DNA of 9,896 nucleotides, taken from positions 1 through 9,896 of the forward strand of contig JAPKDE010000086.1 of the NCBI GenBank assembly GCA_028822675.1, given 5' to 3'. The notes below the pieces were generated by a model. That model saw only the letters and a list, made by a program, of their open reading frames with translations, did no database searches and was not told the DNA's origin. Shown in pieces: positions 1 through 6,910 of this stretch; position 1 is the stretch's first letter; each line of letters starts with the position of its first letter. A program made the position numbers and the translations under genes. The stretch comes from Dehalococcoidia bacterium. Lineage in GTDB: Bacteria; Chloroflexota; Dehalococcoidia; UBA3495.

Positions 1-1
1 C

Positions 2-193
2 GGCTTCGTGGACTACTACAACCACCGCCGCTATCACAAGGCCCTGAGTAACGTGCCCTCTGATGACGTCCTGAACGGAAGACGAGAAGAAATCTTGATC
101 AAGAGAAGGGAGGTGAAAGCTCAGACGCTAGCTAGCCGCAAACGCTACAACCGCCTGTTGCGGGAGTCCCAGAGCACCGCCATTCCCCCCTAA
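2..193 (+). CDS. DDE integrase-type transposase, C-terminal fragment (left copy)
   Basis: The reading frame is open from the first base and ends with TAA at 191-193, giving 63 residues of the C-terminus; the true start lies outside the window. The motif VDYYNHRRYHKAL, followed shortly by NGRREEIL and a basic tail (RREVKAQTLASRKRYNRLLR), is the usual C-terminal end of the rve-type integrase core in IS3/IS481-family transposases. These enzymes cut and join the ends of the element during transposition. The DDE catalytic residues are not in the window, so activity cannot be judged. The matching tail of the right copy differs by a single Pro-to-Ser change over the 29 shared residues. Confidence 0.85.
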   Translation, partial: GFVDYYNHRRYHKALSNVPSDDVLNGRREEILIKRREVKAQTLASRKRYNRLLRESQSTAIPP

Positions 194-210
194 TCTCTCC
201 TTAAGGAAAG

Positions 211-236
211 TGTCCCACTTTTGCTGGTTGCCAACA
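211..236 (+). repeat. Terminal inverted repeat of left IS copy
   Basis: This 26-base terminal repeat starts TGTCCCACTT and ends GGTTGCCAACA. It is identical, in inverted orientation, to 9763-9788. Read from the outside in, the element begins TGTTGGCAACC, the TG...CA type of end common in IS3 and IS481 elements. It is the inward-facing end of the left copy and abuts the broken M20 gene at 237. Confidence 0.8.
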
Positions 237-986
237 GGCATGACGACCGCCCAAGATGGGGTGACCACCGGGAAGTTTAAGTTGTTTCAGCCGGTTTAAG
301 AATTCGTTAGCTCCCTCGATGGCGCTGAGACCAGCTCCCGGCGCACTGGAGTGTGACGCTTTCCCTTTAATCTCCACGTTCACATCAACTCGCCCTCTGT
401 TGCCCAAAGAGATGCGCATCCCTGTTCCGCGCAAAAATCTGGCTTTGGGTCCAGCGCCTCAAGTATCTGTTCCGTGCACCAGTGGCTGCTTCGGCCTTCA
501 TCATTGAAGGCGAAATAAAGGGTACTGGGAAGCTTTACGTTCTGCTCAGTCAGAAGCTTCAACAGCGCCAGTACCACGGCATGGTGAGCTTTGATCTGGC
601 TGACTCCCTGCCCAAAAACGCAGGGTTGTTCATCCCCCATTCCGCTGCGTTGGCGATCTTTCCGGAAAGCGGATCAGCCATCAAGTTATGGTGCTGAACC
701 GGTGTGTAGACCATCACGAGCAAAGAGGCGTCGGAGGTACCGTCACTGTAGCGGGTCAGCAATTGGTTGCCCGGCACATCGACTATGTCCTGCATTCCGA
801 GACCGTCCAGCTTGGGACGCAAGACATTTAGCAGTAGTGGACCAGTTTCGGATCGTCGGGTTCCATGAAAGTCTCAGGACCCAATGGTACTTCCGTAGAG
901 ACCTTTGTTAGTTCCGCTAAGACATCTATTAGGTAACCCTCATCTAACTTTGCAGCAAGGTCTTGCGGTTGGTCCTGGGTGGACAT
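237..986 (-). pseudogene. M20-family metallopeptidase/amidohydrolase, frameshifted and truncated by IS
   Basis: Three minus-strand frames joined in order give one recognisable M20 protein. The N-terminus starts at ATG 986 (MSTQDQPQD) and contains VPLGPETFMEPDD. The second frame has VPGNQLL and YTPVQHHNLMADP, which covers the metal-site region. The third has GVSQIKAHHAVV and AFNDEGRSSH. The fourth has NRGRVDVNVEIKGKASHSSAP, the M20 dimerisation domain. Each of the three junctions is explained by one missing base: near 836-839, within about 610-638 (a run of five G at 634-638 is the best candidate), and near 433-437 (a run of five T). The gene then stops at HPILGGRHA, where the IS begins, so the C-terminal catalytic part is missing. 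It lies 61 bases downstream of the KANL3-type hydrolase on the same strand and was probably the last gene of that operon. Homopolymer read errors could explain the frameshifts but not the IS truncation. Confidence 0.85.
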
Positions 987-1047
987 CTAACGATTCAATC
1001 CATTGCCTTAATCCAGGGGGTATAGACGTGTAACTACTGTCGGTTGC

Positions 1048-1719
1048 TCATGGTGCAAATCCTTGAACCCAGCCCAGCATCGCATCTGCCGCTTCTCGCC
1101 AAACATCCTCACGGGTCATGCCGCTGGATTTCAAGACTGAGAATCCATGGTCAGCCCCCTCGAGTTTTTGGAACTCGGCGTTGTTCATCTTTCCGGCCAC
1201 GGTCATCAAATCTTCTGGTGTTGCGAAAGTATCCCTGGTCCCGGAGCAGAAGAGAGTGGGAATATCTATTGTAAGCAGGTGTTCATCGCGTGCAATTTTA
1301 GGAATACGTGAGGGGTTGCGCGGTGGCTTGAGGGGATAGGCAAATAACGCGAGACCGTCAACCTTAGCCCCCTGGGCTACTACATGAGAGGCAATACGTC
1401 CTCCCATGGACCTGCCACCCACGACCAGCTTTGCGGAGTCGCTTCGTACTCTATCCAATACTGCCAGCCAGGTTTCTTCAAGTAGCGGAGGCCTGTCCGG
1501 TCCCCGCCTCCCAGCTTCCATATAGGGAAATTGGAACCGCACTAGCGACGCGCCGACTGCGGGTAACCTTGAACTTAAGTACTCCCCAAAAGGATCGTTG
1601 ATATTCGACCCAGCTCCAGGCGCGTACACGAACGTAAATCGAGGATCCTTGTCCGGCGACGTTTGTATTGCGGAGACAGACTTGTCACGCACTGGGATTT
1701 CAAATCTTACATCGGGCAT
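1048..1719 (-). CDS. KANL3/Tex30-type alpha/beta hydrolase
   Basis: This is a 223-residue cytosolic protein with no signal peptide. It has the features of the KANL3/Tex30-like (dienelactone-hydrolase-like) alpha/beta hydrolases: an early oxyanion segment YAPGAGSN (about 32-39), the FQFPYMEAGRRGPDRPP stretch typical of this group (about 63-78), nucleophile elbow GGRSMGGR with Ser104, acid Asp163 in SGTRDTF, and His191 in GADHGF. The complete Ser-Asp-His triad predicts an active serine hydrolase, but the substrate is unknown. ATG at 1719 is preceded by AGGA about 10 bases upstream, and the gene follows the amidase stop by 18 bases, so the two are very likely co-transcribed. It ends with TGA. 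Confidence 0.85.
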   Translation of the reverse strand: MPDVRFEIPVRDKSVSAIQTSPDKDPRFTFVYAPGAGSNINDPFGEYLSSRLPAVGASLVRFQFPYMEAGRRGPDRPPLLEETWLAVLDRVRSDSAKLVVGGRSMGGRIASHVVAQGAKVDGLALFAYPLKPPRNPSRIPKIARDEHLLTIDIPTLFCSGTRDTFATPEDLMTVAGKMNNAEFQKLEGADHGFSVLKSSGMTREDVWREAADAMLGWVQGFAP

Positions 1720-1737
1720 TCGGCGATTTCCTGGCTC

Positions 1738-3171
1738 CTATATCCCAACTGCCGTGGCTGGCCGGAGACCCTGACTTGGAGAGACCTTCTCGTAGCTGTC
1801 CGAGACCCGGAATAACATGCCCTCTTCAAATGGGGCGGTTATGAACTGGACACCGATTGGAAGACCCAAGTGGCTTACGCCACAGGGCACCGTGATGGCC
1901 GGCAACCCAACATGGTTGAAGGGGCTGGTAAATCGAGAGATGATGCCGGATCCTGGCCCTCTAACTCGGTGCTCCTTTCCATTGATCACCACATGCTTGG
2001 CGTCGATTCGGGGCGCGGCCACCGGCGCCGTAGGAGTGACTAGAAAGTCCACCTGTTGCATGACCCTGGCGTAATCCTCCTGGATCAGGCGTTGAACTCG
2101 CAGTGACTTGGAGTAATCCTTGCCCAACACGAACTGTCCGGCAACCGTGCGATAGAAAGTGTCGGAACTGTAGTCTTCCCTTTTGGCTTTGAGAAAAGGT
2201 TCATGGGTGACAACGCCGTCGGCCATCGCTGAGATGCGCATTGCCCCGATGTATTCCATCATCGGCAAACTGACTTCTTGGAGTTCGGCTCCCAGTTCGG
2301 CCAATGTGGCTATAGAGCCGCGCACAGCCGACTCAACTTCAGCATCGAGCATTTCAAAATAATGGTTGGAGGGAACTCCCATCTTCAATCCTTTGAGGCT
2401 TTGCCCTAGGTAGGTGCTGTAATCGGGTACGGGCACCGGCACCGTGCTGGGGTCCAAGGGGTCATTGCCAGCGAGTATCTGCAAGACCAGGGCGCTGTCA
2501 GCCACAGACCGGGTCATCGGGCCGATGTGGTCGCCGTTGAAGCTGGTAACCATCAATCCACGCTGGCTAACCCGTCCATAGCTTTGCTTGAGGCCTACCA
2601 CACCGCAGAACGTTCCCGGTAACCGGACTGAGCCACCCAAGTCGGTGCCCAATGACATGAATGTCACCCCAGCGGCCACGTTGGCCCCTCCGCCCCCGCT
2701 GGACCCTCCTGGTACGTGGTCCAATCCCCAGGGGTTATGCACCGCTCCATAGTGGGGATTGTTGGACGTTGCCCCAGCAGCGAACTCTTCCAAGTTTTCC
2801 TTTCCGATGATGATGGCCCCGGCGTCTCGGCAGCGAGTGACAACCTCGGCGTCTTCTTCTGGAACATGATTGGCCAAAACCTTGGAACCCACTGTGGTAG
2901 TGATCCCTGCAGTTGCCAGGTTGTCTTTCAAACCGATTGGAATCCCGTGAAGCGGACCCAGGTATTTGCCCTGAGAGATAGCCGCTTCGGCTTCACGAGC
3001 CTGGTCCATGGCATGTTCATGAAGGATTTGTATGAATGAATTCAACGTCGGTTGAAGCCGGTCCGCTTCGGACAAGGCAGCTGCGGTCAACTCCACGGGG
3101 GATACTTCTCTGTTTTTGATCTTGGGTGCCATCTCGGAGATTGTCATCCGTAGTAAATCAACGTTCGACAT
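1738..3171 (-). CDS. Amidase (amidase signature family, GatA-like)
   Basis: This 477-residue protein belongs to the amidase signature family, which hydrolyses amides to the acid and ammonia through a Ser-cisSer-Lys triad. All three residues are present with the usual spacing: Lys82 in GIPIGLKDN, cis-Ser157 in PGGSSGGGG, and nucleophile Ser181 in GTDLGGSVRLP. The downstream VVGLKQSYGRVSQRG and the C-terminal VGLPAITVPCG are also family hallmarks. Length and motifs resemble GatA, but no GatB or full-length GatC is nearby and the neighbours are hydrolases, so a catabolic amidase is more likely than a tRNA amidotransferase subunit. ATG 3171 has GAGAGG about eight bases upstream. The small GatC/AtzG-like gene lies 51 bases before it and the hydrolase 18 bases after it, all on one strand. 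Substrate unknown. Confidence 0.93.
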   Translation of the reverse strand: MSNVDLLRMTISEMAPKIKNREVSPVELTAAALSEADRLQPTLNSFIQILHEHAMDQAREAEAAISQGKYLGPLHGIPIGLKDNLATAGITTTVGSKVLANHVPEEDAEVVTRCRDAGAIIIGKENLEEFAAGATSNNPHYGAVHNPWGLDHVPGGSSGGGGANVAAGVTFMSLGTDLGGSVRLPGTFCGVVGLKQSYGRVSQRGLMVTSFNGDHIGPMTRSVADSALVLQILAGNDPLDPSTVPVPVPDYSTYLGQSLKGLKMGVPSNHYFEMLDAEVESAVRGSIATLAELGAELQEVSLPMMEYIGAMRISAMADGVVTHEPFLKAKREDYSSDTFYRTVAGQFVLGKDYSKSLRVQRLIQEDYARVMQQVDFLVTPTAPVAAPRIDAKHVVINGKEHRVRGPGSGIISRFTSPFNHVGLPAITVPCGVSHLGLPIGVQFITAPFEEGMLFRVSDSYEKVSPSQGLRPATAVGI

Positions 3172-3187
3172 GATTTTGACCTCTCTA

Positions 3188-3201
3188 TAAGTCGGTATTC
3201 G
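3188..3201. repeat. 14-base direct repeat, copy 1 (TAAGTCGGTATTCG)
   Basis: This is an exact match to 3498-3511. On the minus strand it reads CGAATACCGACTTA and lies in the gap between the small gene and the amidase, just before the amidase Shine-Dalgarno sequence. The second copy lies upstream of the small gene. A shared regulatory element or a relic of a local duplication are both possible. Confidence 0.4.
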
Positions 3202-3222
3202 CCAATGCGGTCTGGGCCTTGG

Positions 3223-3405
3223 TTAATCAGATAAGTTCATGAGGCGACCGGAGAAGATGTCAGACAAGTCTAAGCTTTCCATCTTTTTGAGTTCGGCAAA
3301 ATATGATTCCAACTCCGGGCGGACTAACTCCAGTTCTTCGTCGGAAAGTTCTAATCCGTTGTAGTCTCGAATCATCGCCTTCAAGGTCTCATTCGGGATC
3401 GACAT
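3223..3405 (-). CDS. GatC/AtzG-like small amidase partner
   Basis: This is a short acidic protein of 60 residues with no Cys or transmembrane segment. The pattern GLELSDEELELV, then a charged helix (RPELESYFAELKKMESLDL), resembles the N-terminal helical part of GatC and of AtzG-like partners of amidases, although GatC is normally about 95 residues. Its position directly upstream of an amidase matches the small-then-large subunit order seen for AtzG-AtzE. Two in-frame ATGs exist, at 3411 and 3405. The Shine-Dalgarno run AAAGGGGG touches the first and sits six bases before the second, so 3405 is chosen. A role as a structural partner of the amidase is inferred from order and weak similarity only. 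Confidence 0.6.
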   Translation of the reverse strand: MSIPNETLKAMIRDYNGLELSDEELELVRPELESYFAELKKMESLDLSDIFSGRLMNLSD

Positions 3406-3411
3406 GTTCAT

Positions 3412-3419
3412 CCCCCTTT
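3412..3419 (-). promoter_or_regulatory. Ribosome binding site deciding the start of the GatC/AtzG-like gene
   Basis: The minus-strand sequence reads AAAGGGGG immediately followed by ATGAACATG. Zero spacing to the first ATG and six bases to the second favour initiation at 3405 over 3411. Confidence 0.55.
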
Positions 3420-3497
3420 ATTCAGTCAGTTGGTGCGCAGTTCTTGCGTAAATCGCGTTGCTATCAGTGCACGGTCTGTCGTTGATACCCGAGAGTT

Positions 3498-3511
3498 TAA
3501 GTCGGTATTCG
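3498..3511. repeat. 14-base direct repeat, copy 2 (TAAGTCGGTATTCG)
   Basis: This is the second exact copy of 3188-3201, in the same orientation and 310 bases away. On the minus strand it lies about 93 bases upstream of the chosen start of the GatC/AtzG-like gene. Similarity does not obviously extend beyond the 14-15 bases. Confidence 0.4.
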
Positions 3512-3728
3512 GTATAACGCCAGTGACGTCCAATCAGCGGATGACTACGAGCTGATCTGCTGTGGACTCTGGTAACCAAACTTCCCCAGGTCTGCCTAGG
3601 ATTTGCCTGATATTTCCGAAGCTCCGAACATGGCATTCGTTCAGGTGTAGATTGAACTCAAAAACGGTCCTTTCCTGAAGGTGCACCTTCTAGCACTGAA
3701 AAGTTGGAAAGATTGAGAGGCCTAATTG

Positions 3729-3974
3729 ATGTACACATCTGGCGCCGGACTGACCACAACAATCGAACTGTACGCCAGGTTTGTGGCTACCAACACCACC
3801 AACCCGTGTTTCAAGCCAAGCCAGACCAGACCTTACTCCATCTACCAATACCCGAATAATTTTGCCTTCGAGGATTATCGCAATTGGTGTCGAAGATTGG
3901 GTCCTAAAACTAGTCGATGCCGCCTAGTGAACGAGGATGAGTATGGGTCGAACTTGATTCAAAGCCCGAGTTAG
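3729..3974 (+). CDS. Hypothetical small ORF, uncertain
   Basis: This is an 81-codon frame from ATG to TAG. Its only positive sign is a Shine-Dalgarno-like GAGAGG (3715-3720) eight bases before the ATG. The product is polar, rich in Thr, Asn, Tyr and Arg, has three Cys residues (in NPCFKPS, NWCRRLG and SRCRLV), and has no signal peptide or membrane helix. No family is recognised. It sits alone in a decayed region, divergent from the amidase operon, and could equally be a chance frame or the remains of another gene. Confidence 0.2.
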   Translation: MYTSGAGLTTTIELYARFVATNTTNPCFKPSQTRPYSIYQYPNNFAFEDYRNWCRRLGPKTSRCRLVNEDEYGSNLIQSPS

Positions 3975-4093
3975 CGCTTACGGTTTTGGGGAAAAGTCTA
4001 AAAATCGGTGCCGTTCGTTCAACCTGGGTTAAGCAATCTCCATCGACATAGATTATAGCTTTGGGAGTTGTTGTTCTGAGATTGGCGATTGGT

Positions 4094-4629
4094 TCAATTG
4101 GATTTCAAACGATGCTTAATTTCATCCACGATGGAGACGAGGTCATTACCGCCTACTTCTAATCAACTCCTGTCCTGACACCTCAAGACACAGCAGTCCC
4201 CAGCCGCCAAGTATTCTAGGGTCTTCCATGGGAGTTTCCTCACCCGGCGGCATTCGGCCTTTTCCGTAAACAGACCAAGGCGCTTCGTTCGATGGGTTCT
4301 ACTGGAATTGTACCAAAAGTCGATCTAGGTCAGTGAGGGCTTCAGAGAGCCTTCCGATTTCCGGCTGCAGTTCCTGCAACTCAGACAAAGTACCACTCTG
4401 CTTAAGAAATCGGTCCCACCTTTCGAAGAACTCGTTGAAATTATTCACTAAGATGCTGGATTGTGTGTGAAAGTTCGAGAAGCCCCTCCGATCCATCTGG
4501 GCTATTCAGCAGCCTAACGCCATCTAATACTTGGCCGTCTTCCGTAAGGTCTGGATAAGGCAAGTCATGAAAGCCTTCTTTCAATATGGCTTCTGCGCTT
4601 TGGTCTCTGACTAGCTAGAACAATCTCAT
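4094..4629 (-). pseudogene. Degraded gene of unknown family, two amber stops and two +1 frameshifts
   Basis: ATG at 4629 is preceded by a good GGAGG seven bases upstream, 35 bases after the alpha/beta hydrolase stop, so this was the next gene of that operon. The frame reads MRLF, then TAG at codon 5, then LVRDQSAEAILKEGFHD and VLDGVRLLNSPDG. Removing one base near GAATAATTTC (about 4435-4445) continues as NFNEFFERWDRFLK and a Leu/Glu-rich helical stretch. A second in-frame TAG (4299-4301) follows VQFQ, and the frame continues as WSVYGKGRMPPGEETP and LGGWGLLCLEVSG. Removing one more base near GAGTTGATTAG continues as ELLEVGGNDLVS to TGA at 4094. With two bases removed the span is exactly 178 codons. 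The start resembles small proteins beginning MRLYHFT..AEAILREGFRD, but I cannot name the family with confidence. Confidence 0.55.
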
Positions 4630-4664
4630 ACCAACGCCTCCACCTGGTCCCACCGCTAGAAATA

Positions 4665-5459
4665 TTACGTCTTGAGAAAAGATAACGCTGGTTTCAAAAA
4701 CGCTTCCGGGTCTTCTATTTGAGGTATGTGTCCCAGCCCTGGCAGAATCACTCTCTTGGAGTTGATTATATTGTTGTGCAACAGGTCCTTGCCTTCTTGG
4801 AATCGACGGTCAAAATCACCATATAGCACCATCGTTGAAGAGGCTTGGATTCTGGGCAGTCGAGTCATGATGTCGTAGTGGGCCAGGGATTCCCATAATT
4901 TGCCATACCATAATCCCGCCTTAGCCCGAAGTTGGTTGCTGGCATCCAGCCATTCTTGGCGCGGATTGGCAAAAGTAGTGGCGTCTATCAGAGTTTTTAG
5001 GGTCTGGTGGATCGGCATTCCTTGAGCATCGATCTGGGCACCTTTTCTAAACCGCTCTTTGGCTGTGTATACGTCCCATACTGGGCATCCCACTAGCACA
5101 AGCTTGTCCACCCTTTCAGGGAAACTCGCGGCAGTCTCAATCGCGAGCACCGCCCCGACCGAATTTCCGACGACGTGCGCTCGGTGGATGTTCAGAATCT
5201 GACAGGCTTGGTCAAGTGCTTGGGCGTAATCAGGAATACCGAAGTGACGGGAGGGCTTGTCGGAATCTCCGTGGCCCATCATATCGAAGGCATAGCATGT
5301 GAAGCTCTGGCTCAAAGTCTTAATGACACTCTCCCAGGCCCAAACCGATGTGCCTGCCGGGTGGAGCAAGATGACGGGATATCCGGAGCCTTTTTTTATG
5401 AAATGCATGTTTCCGGAAAGGGTTGAAACAGTATCGGTAAGGTCACGGCGTACAAACAT
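4665..5459 (-). CDS. Alpha/beta hydrolase (AB hydrolase-1 type)
   Basis: This 264-residue hydrolase has the full set of fold landmarks: oxyanion-side HPAG (33-36), the FDMMGHGDSDKP turn (59-70), nucleophile elbow GNSVGA with Ser100, Asp217 in LYGDFDRRF, and His244 in GLGHIPQIEDP. This is the common esterase/C-C hydrolase/lactonase type, probably cytosolic; the substrate cannot be told. The frame stays open upstream to a GTG at 5585, which would add 42 residues (MTTALAESLEKS...), but that GTG has no ribosome site. ATG 5459 has GGAG eight bases upstream and gives the normal family length and N-terminus, so it is preferred. The stop is TAA at 4665-4667. The broken gene 4094-4629 follows after 35 bases. 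Confidence 0.85.
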   Translation of the reverse strand: MFVRRDLTDTVSTLSGNMHFIKKGSGYPVILLHPAGTSVWAWESVIKTLSQSFTCYAFDMMGHGDSDKPSRHFGIPDYAQALDQACQILNIHRAHVVGNSVGAVLAIETAASFPERVDKLVLVGCPVWDVYTAKERFRKGAQIDAQGMPIHQTLKTLIDATTFANPRQEWLDASNQLRAKAGLWYGKLWESLAHYDIMTRLPRIQASSTMVLYGDFDRRFQEGKDLLHNNIINSKRVILPGLGHIPQIEDPEAFLKPALSFLKT

Positions 5460-5467
5460 CGAGGCAT

Positions 5468-5471
5468 CTCC
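5468..5471 (-). promoter_or_regulatory. Ribosome binding site deciding the alpha/beta hydrolase start
   Basis: The minus strand reads GGAG, eight bases, then ATG at 5459. No comparable site precedes the alternative GTG at 5585. This supports the shorter protein. Confidence 0.5.
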
Positions 5472-5585
5472 GATCCGAGCATAGAATTGCCAGTCTATCT
5501 CCTCGCTAAGTTTGGTGTAGCTAAAGAAGAATCCGATGGCGCAAGGGTAGGACTTCTCAAGCGACTCAGCAAGTGCCGTTGTCAC

Positions 5586-5943
5586 TACGTGTTGCTGGAC
5601 GGCGATTTAGTGGTTACATGTTGACGTGGACCAAGTATAGGCGCTGTGTGGGCGCTGATATGAGATTGTTCCACTAAACCAGGACCCAAGATGCCGAATC
5701 AATTTGGAACGATGGCTTTTGTGATTCAGAGGTAACAGTGGACGATGGCTGTGCAGGCGAACAACCAATGGTGTTTGTAAATAGTGAACACCCGACCCTA
5801 CTCCAACTCCACCAGGAACACGATCCAGATGCCTCCGGCTCATCTTGAGTCTGGTTTATTAGGGCCACCGAAGTATTGTTGTTTATATCCACGAAGATAT
5901 ATAACATCTACAAATTATTACGCGATTGCGAGGATAGTTAGAT
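5586..5943. promoter_or_regulatory. Intergenic region between divergent genes, with candidate promoter
   Basis: This 358-base region separates the minus-strand alpha/beta hydrolase and the plus-strand MBL hydrolase. Its right third (about 5855-5935) is AT-rich. It contains TTGTTG at 5876-5881 and overlapping -10-like boxes TATATA (5898-5903, spacing 16) and TATAAC (5900-5905, spacing 18), suitable for transcribing the MBL gene. GAGGA lies nine bases before its ATG. A 50-codon plus-strand frame ending near 5847 (WNDGFCDSEVTVDDGCAGEQ) has no start codon and no recognised family. Promoter assignment is tentative. Confidence 0.35.
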
Positions 5944-6705
5944 ATGCCAGAGATAGAGGTTCTTTTACCCGGTTTCAGCATCAACACTGATCAGGGGACG
6001 CTAGGTCTTTGTACGGTGACCTTAGTCCGAGGGGAAAAACTGACGGTGGTGGATGTAGGACACTTTGGACGGCGGACTATGTTGGTTGAGACTCTGCAAA
6101 GCCATGGAATTTCTACCGAGGAAATCGGAAGAGTGATACTAACCCATGCCCATTGGGACCACTCTCAAAACACTGATTTATTTCCGAACGCCGAAATTGT
6201 GATTTCCAAACGGGAATTAGAATATAGCCGAAACCCGAGGGCTAATGATTATGCAACTGCCAAATATTTCGCTGACACATTGTCTCCCCACACCGTTATA
6301 GAGGTTTCAGGTGAGACCGAATTGGAGAAAGGAATAGGAACGTTTGATACGCCGGGCCATACCGCGGGACACCAGAGTGTTCTTGTGGAGACTTCGGGGG
6401 GGCTGGTATGCCTTGGAGGCGATGCAATCTCAGATGCAGGAGCCTTGAGCCGCGGTCTGCCAGCGTTCGTATTCTGGAGCGTTGAACAAGCCGAAGAAAG
6501 CCTCAAGAAGATTTCTGGAGCCGCTAGCGTCATATACCCAGGACACGATCGGCCGTTCAGGATCGATGGCGAAAATTTCGAATACCTGACAGATGCTCCT
6601 ACGATCAAGATCAGCGGGTTTTTAGACAGTAGCCGAGACCTAGTATCGGTCGAACTCGGCTTGCCACCAAAATTTGAACCTCGAATCAACCCGGATGCCG
6701 TTTAG
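5944..6705 (+). CDS. Metallo-beta-lactamase-fold hydrolase (lactonase-like)
   Basis: This 253-residue protein has all zinc ligands of the MBL fold: THAHWDH (His68, His70, Asp72, His73), His143 in TPGHTAGHQS, Asp160 in CLGGDA, and His201 in YPGHD. The order and spacing are those of the AHL-lactonase/glyoxalase II-like branch, and GHTAGHQSV is especially lactonase-like. It probably hydrolyses a lactone or thioester in the cytosol; no signal peptide is seen. The start at ATG 5944 (MPEIEVLLPG) is preceded by GAGGA at nine bases. The gene ends with TAG, 205 bases before the first CoA-transferase, which has its own promoter. Related function with the CoA-transferases is suggested by position only, and quorum-signal cleavage cannot be claimed. 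Confidence 0.87.
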   Translation: MPEIEVLLPGFSINTDQGTLGLCTVTLVRGEKLTVVDVGHFGRRTMLVETLQSHGISTEEIGRVILTHAHWDHSQNTDLFPNAEIVISKRELEYSRNPRANDYATAKYFADTLSPHTVIEVSGETELEKGIGTFDTPGHTAGHQSVLVETSGGLVCLGGDAISDAGALSRGLPAFVFWSVEQAEESLKKISGAASVIYPGHDRPFRIDGENFEYLTDAPTIKISGFLDSSRDLVSVELGLPPKFEPRINPDAV

Positions 6706-6853
6706 GACGTCTCGTGTTGACTCATTGTGGGCCAAAGTCGACTCAGGCATGAGGCCCTGGCATCGCCTTCGAACCCTCTAGCTCCGACTAATTTGGGCAC
6801 AACAAGGCTTTCTGCTCAAGCTGAGAGACATTCGTTTCTTAGGCTTCGAGGTG

Positions 6854-6882
6854 TTGACGCCTCAACAACGCCGTTCTATAGT
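6854..6882 (+). promoter_or_regulatory. Sigma70-type promoter of the CoA-transferase operon
   Basis: TTGACG (6854-6859), a 17-base spacer, and TATAGT (6877-6882): five of six matches to each consensus box with the ideal spacing. Transcription would start near 6889-6890, leaving a leader of about 21 bases before ATG 6911. The -35 box overlaps a 6-base inverted repeat with a 4-base loop (TGTTGA-CGCC-TCAACA, 6852-6867), which could be an operator. The promoter lies downstream of the alternative GTG at 6851 and so argues against that start. Confidence 0.6.
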
Positions 6883-6910
6883 TCACCCAGTCTCAATAAG
6901 ACGCTTCATC

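Larger units (their letters stand above)
1..236 (+). mobile_element. Insertion sequence, 3' end (left copy, IS3/IS481-type)
   Basis: This is the last 236 bases of an insertion sequence that enters from outside the window. It holds the C-terminal end of a DDE integrase-type transposase, then 43 non-coding bases, and ends at a terminal inverted repeat (211-236). Bases 103-236 recur as the reverse complement of 9763-9896 with 6 mismatches in 134 positions and no gap, and the similarity stops at 236/9763, give or take one shared base. That sharp boundary defines the element end. The right side of the insertion lies inside an M20 peptidase gene on the minus strand. The other end and any target-site duplication are outside the window. 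Confidence 0.88.
3420..4093. other. Non-coding or decayed stretch without a convincing gene
   Basis: About 670 bases lie between the start of the amidase operon and the end of the 4094-4629 pseudogene. Open frames here are short, mutually inconsistent and match no family I recognise, apart from one weak ORF described separately (3729-3974). It must contain the leader and promoter of the minus-strand amidase operon, but no good -35/-10 pair stands out. Visible sites are a 14-base repeat at 3498-3511 (also at 3188-3201) and a 14-base perfect palindrome GAAGGTGCACCTTC at 3677-3690. No tRNA or rRNA pattern is seen. Confidence 0.5.

Noticed and set aside
3677..3690. Perfect 14-base palindrome GAAGGTGCACCTTC
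   Set aside because: A 14-base perfect palindrome is expected by chance about once in a window of this size, and it is not close to a recognised promoter.
4299..4629. Amber readthrough or recoding as an explanation for two in-frame TAG codons
   Set aside because: TAG is used as a normal stop by the amidase, the MBL gene and both CoA-transferases, and the gene also has two frameshifts, so decay is the simpler reading.
5460..5585. 42-residue N-terminal extension of the alpha/beta hydrolase from GTG 5585
   Set aside because: No ribosome site precedes the GTG, ATG 5459 has GGAG at eight bases, and the family normally starts there.
6249..6689. 146-codon minus-strand frame over the MBL gene
   Set aside because: It lies fully antisense to a gene with all its zinc ligands, and its product is low-complexity (Ser/Pro/Thr) with no family. 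It is a shadow frame.
6851..6910. 20-residue N-terminal extension of the first CoA-transferase from GTG 6851
   Set aside because: The TTGACG-17-TATAGT promoter lies after this start, and the family N-terminus begins near 6911.
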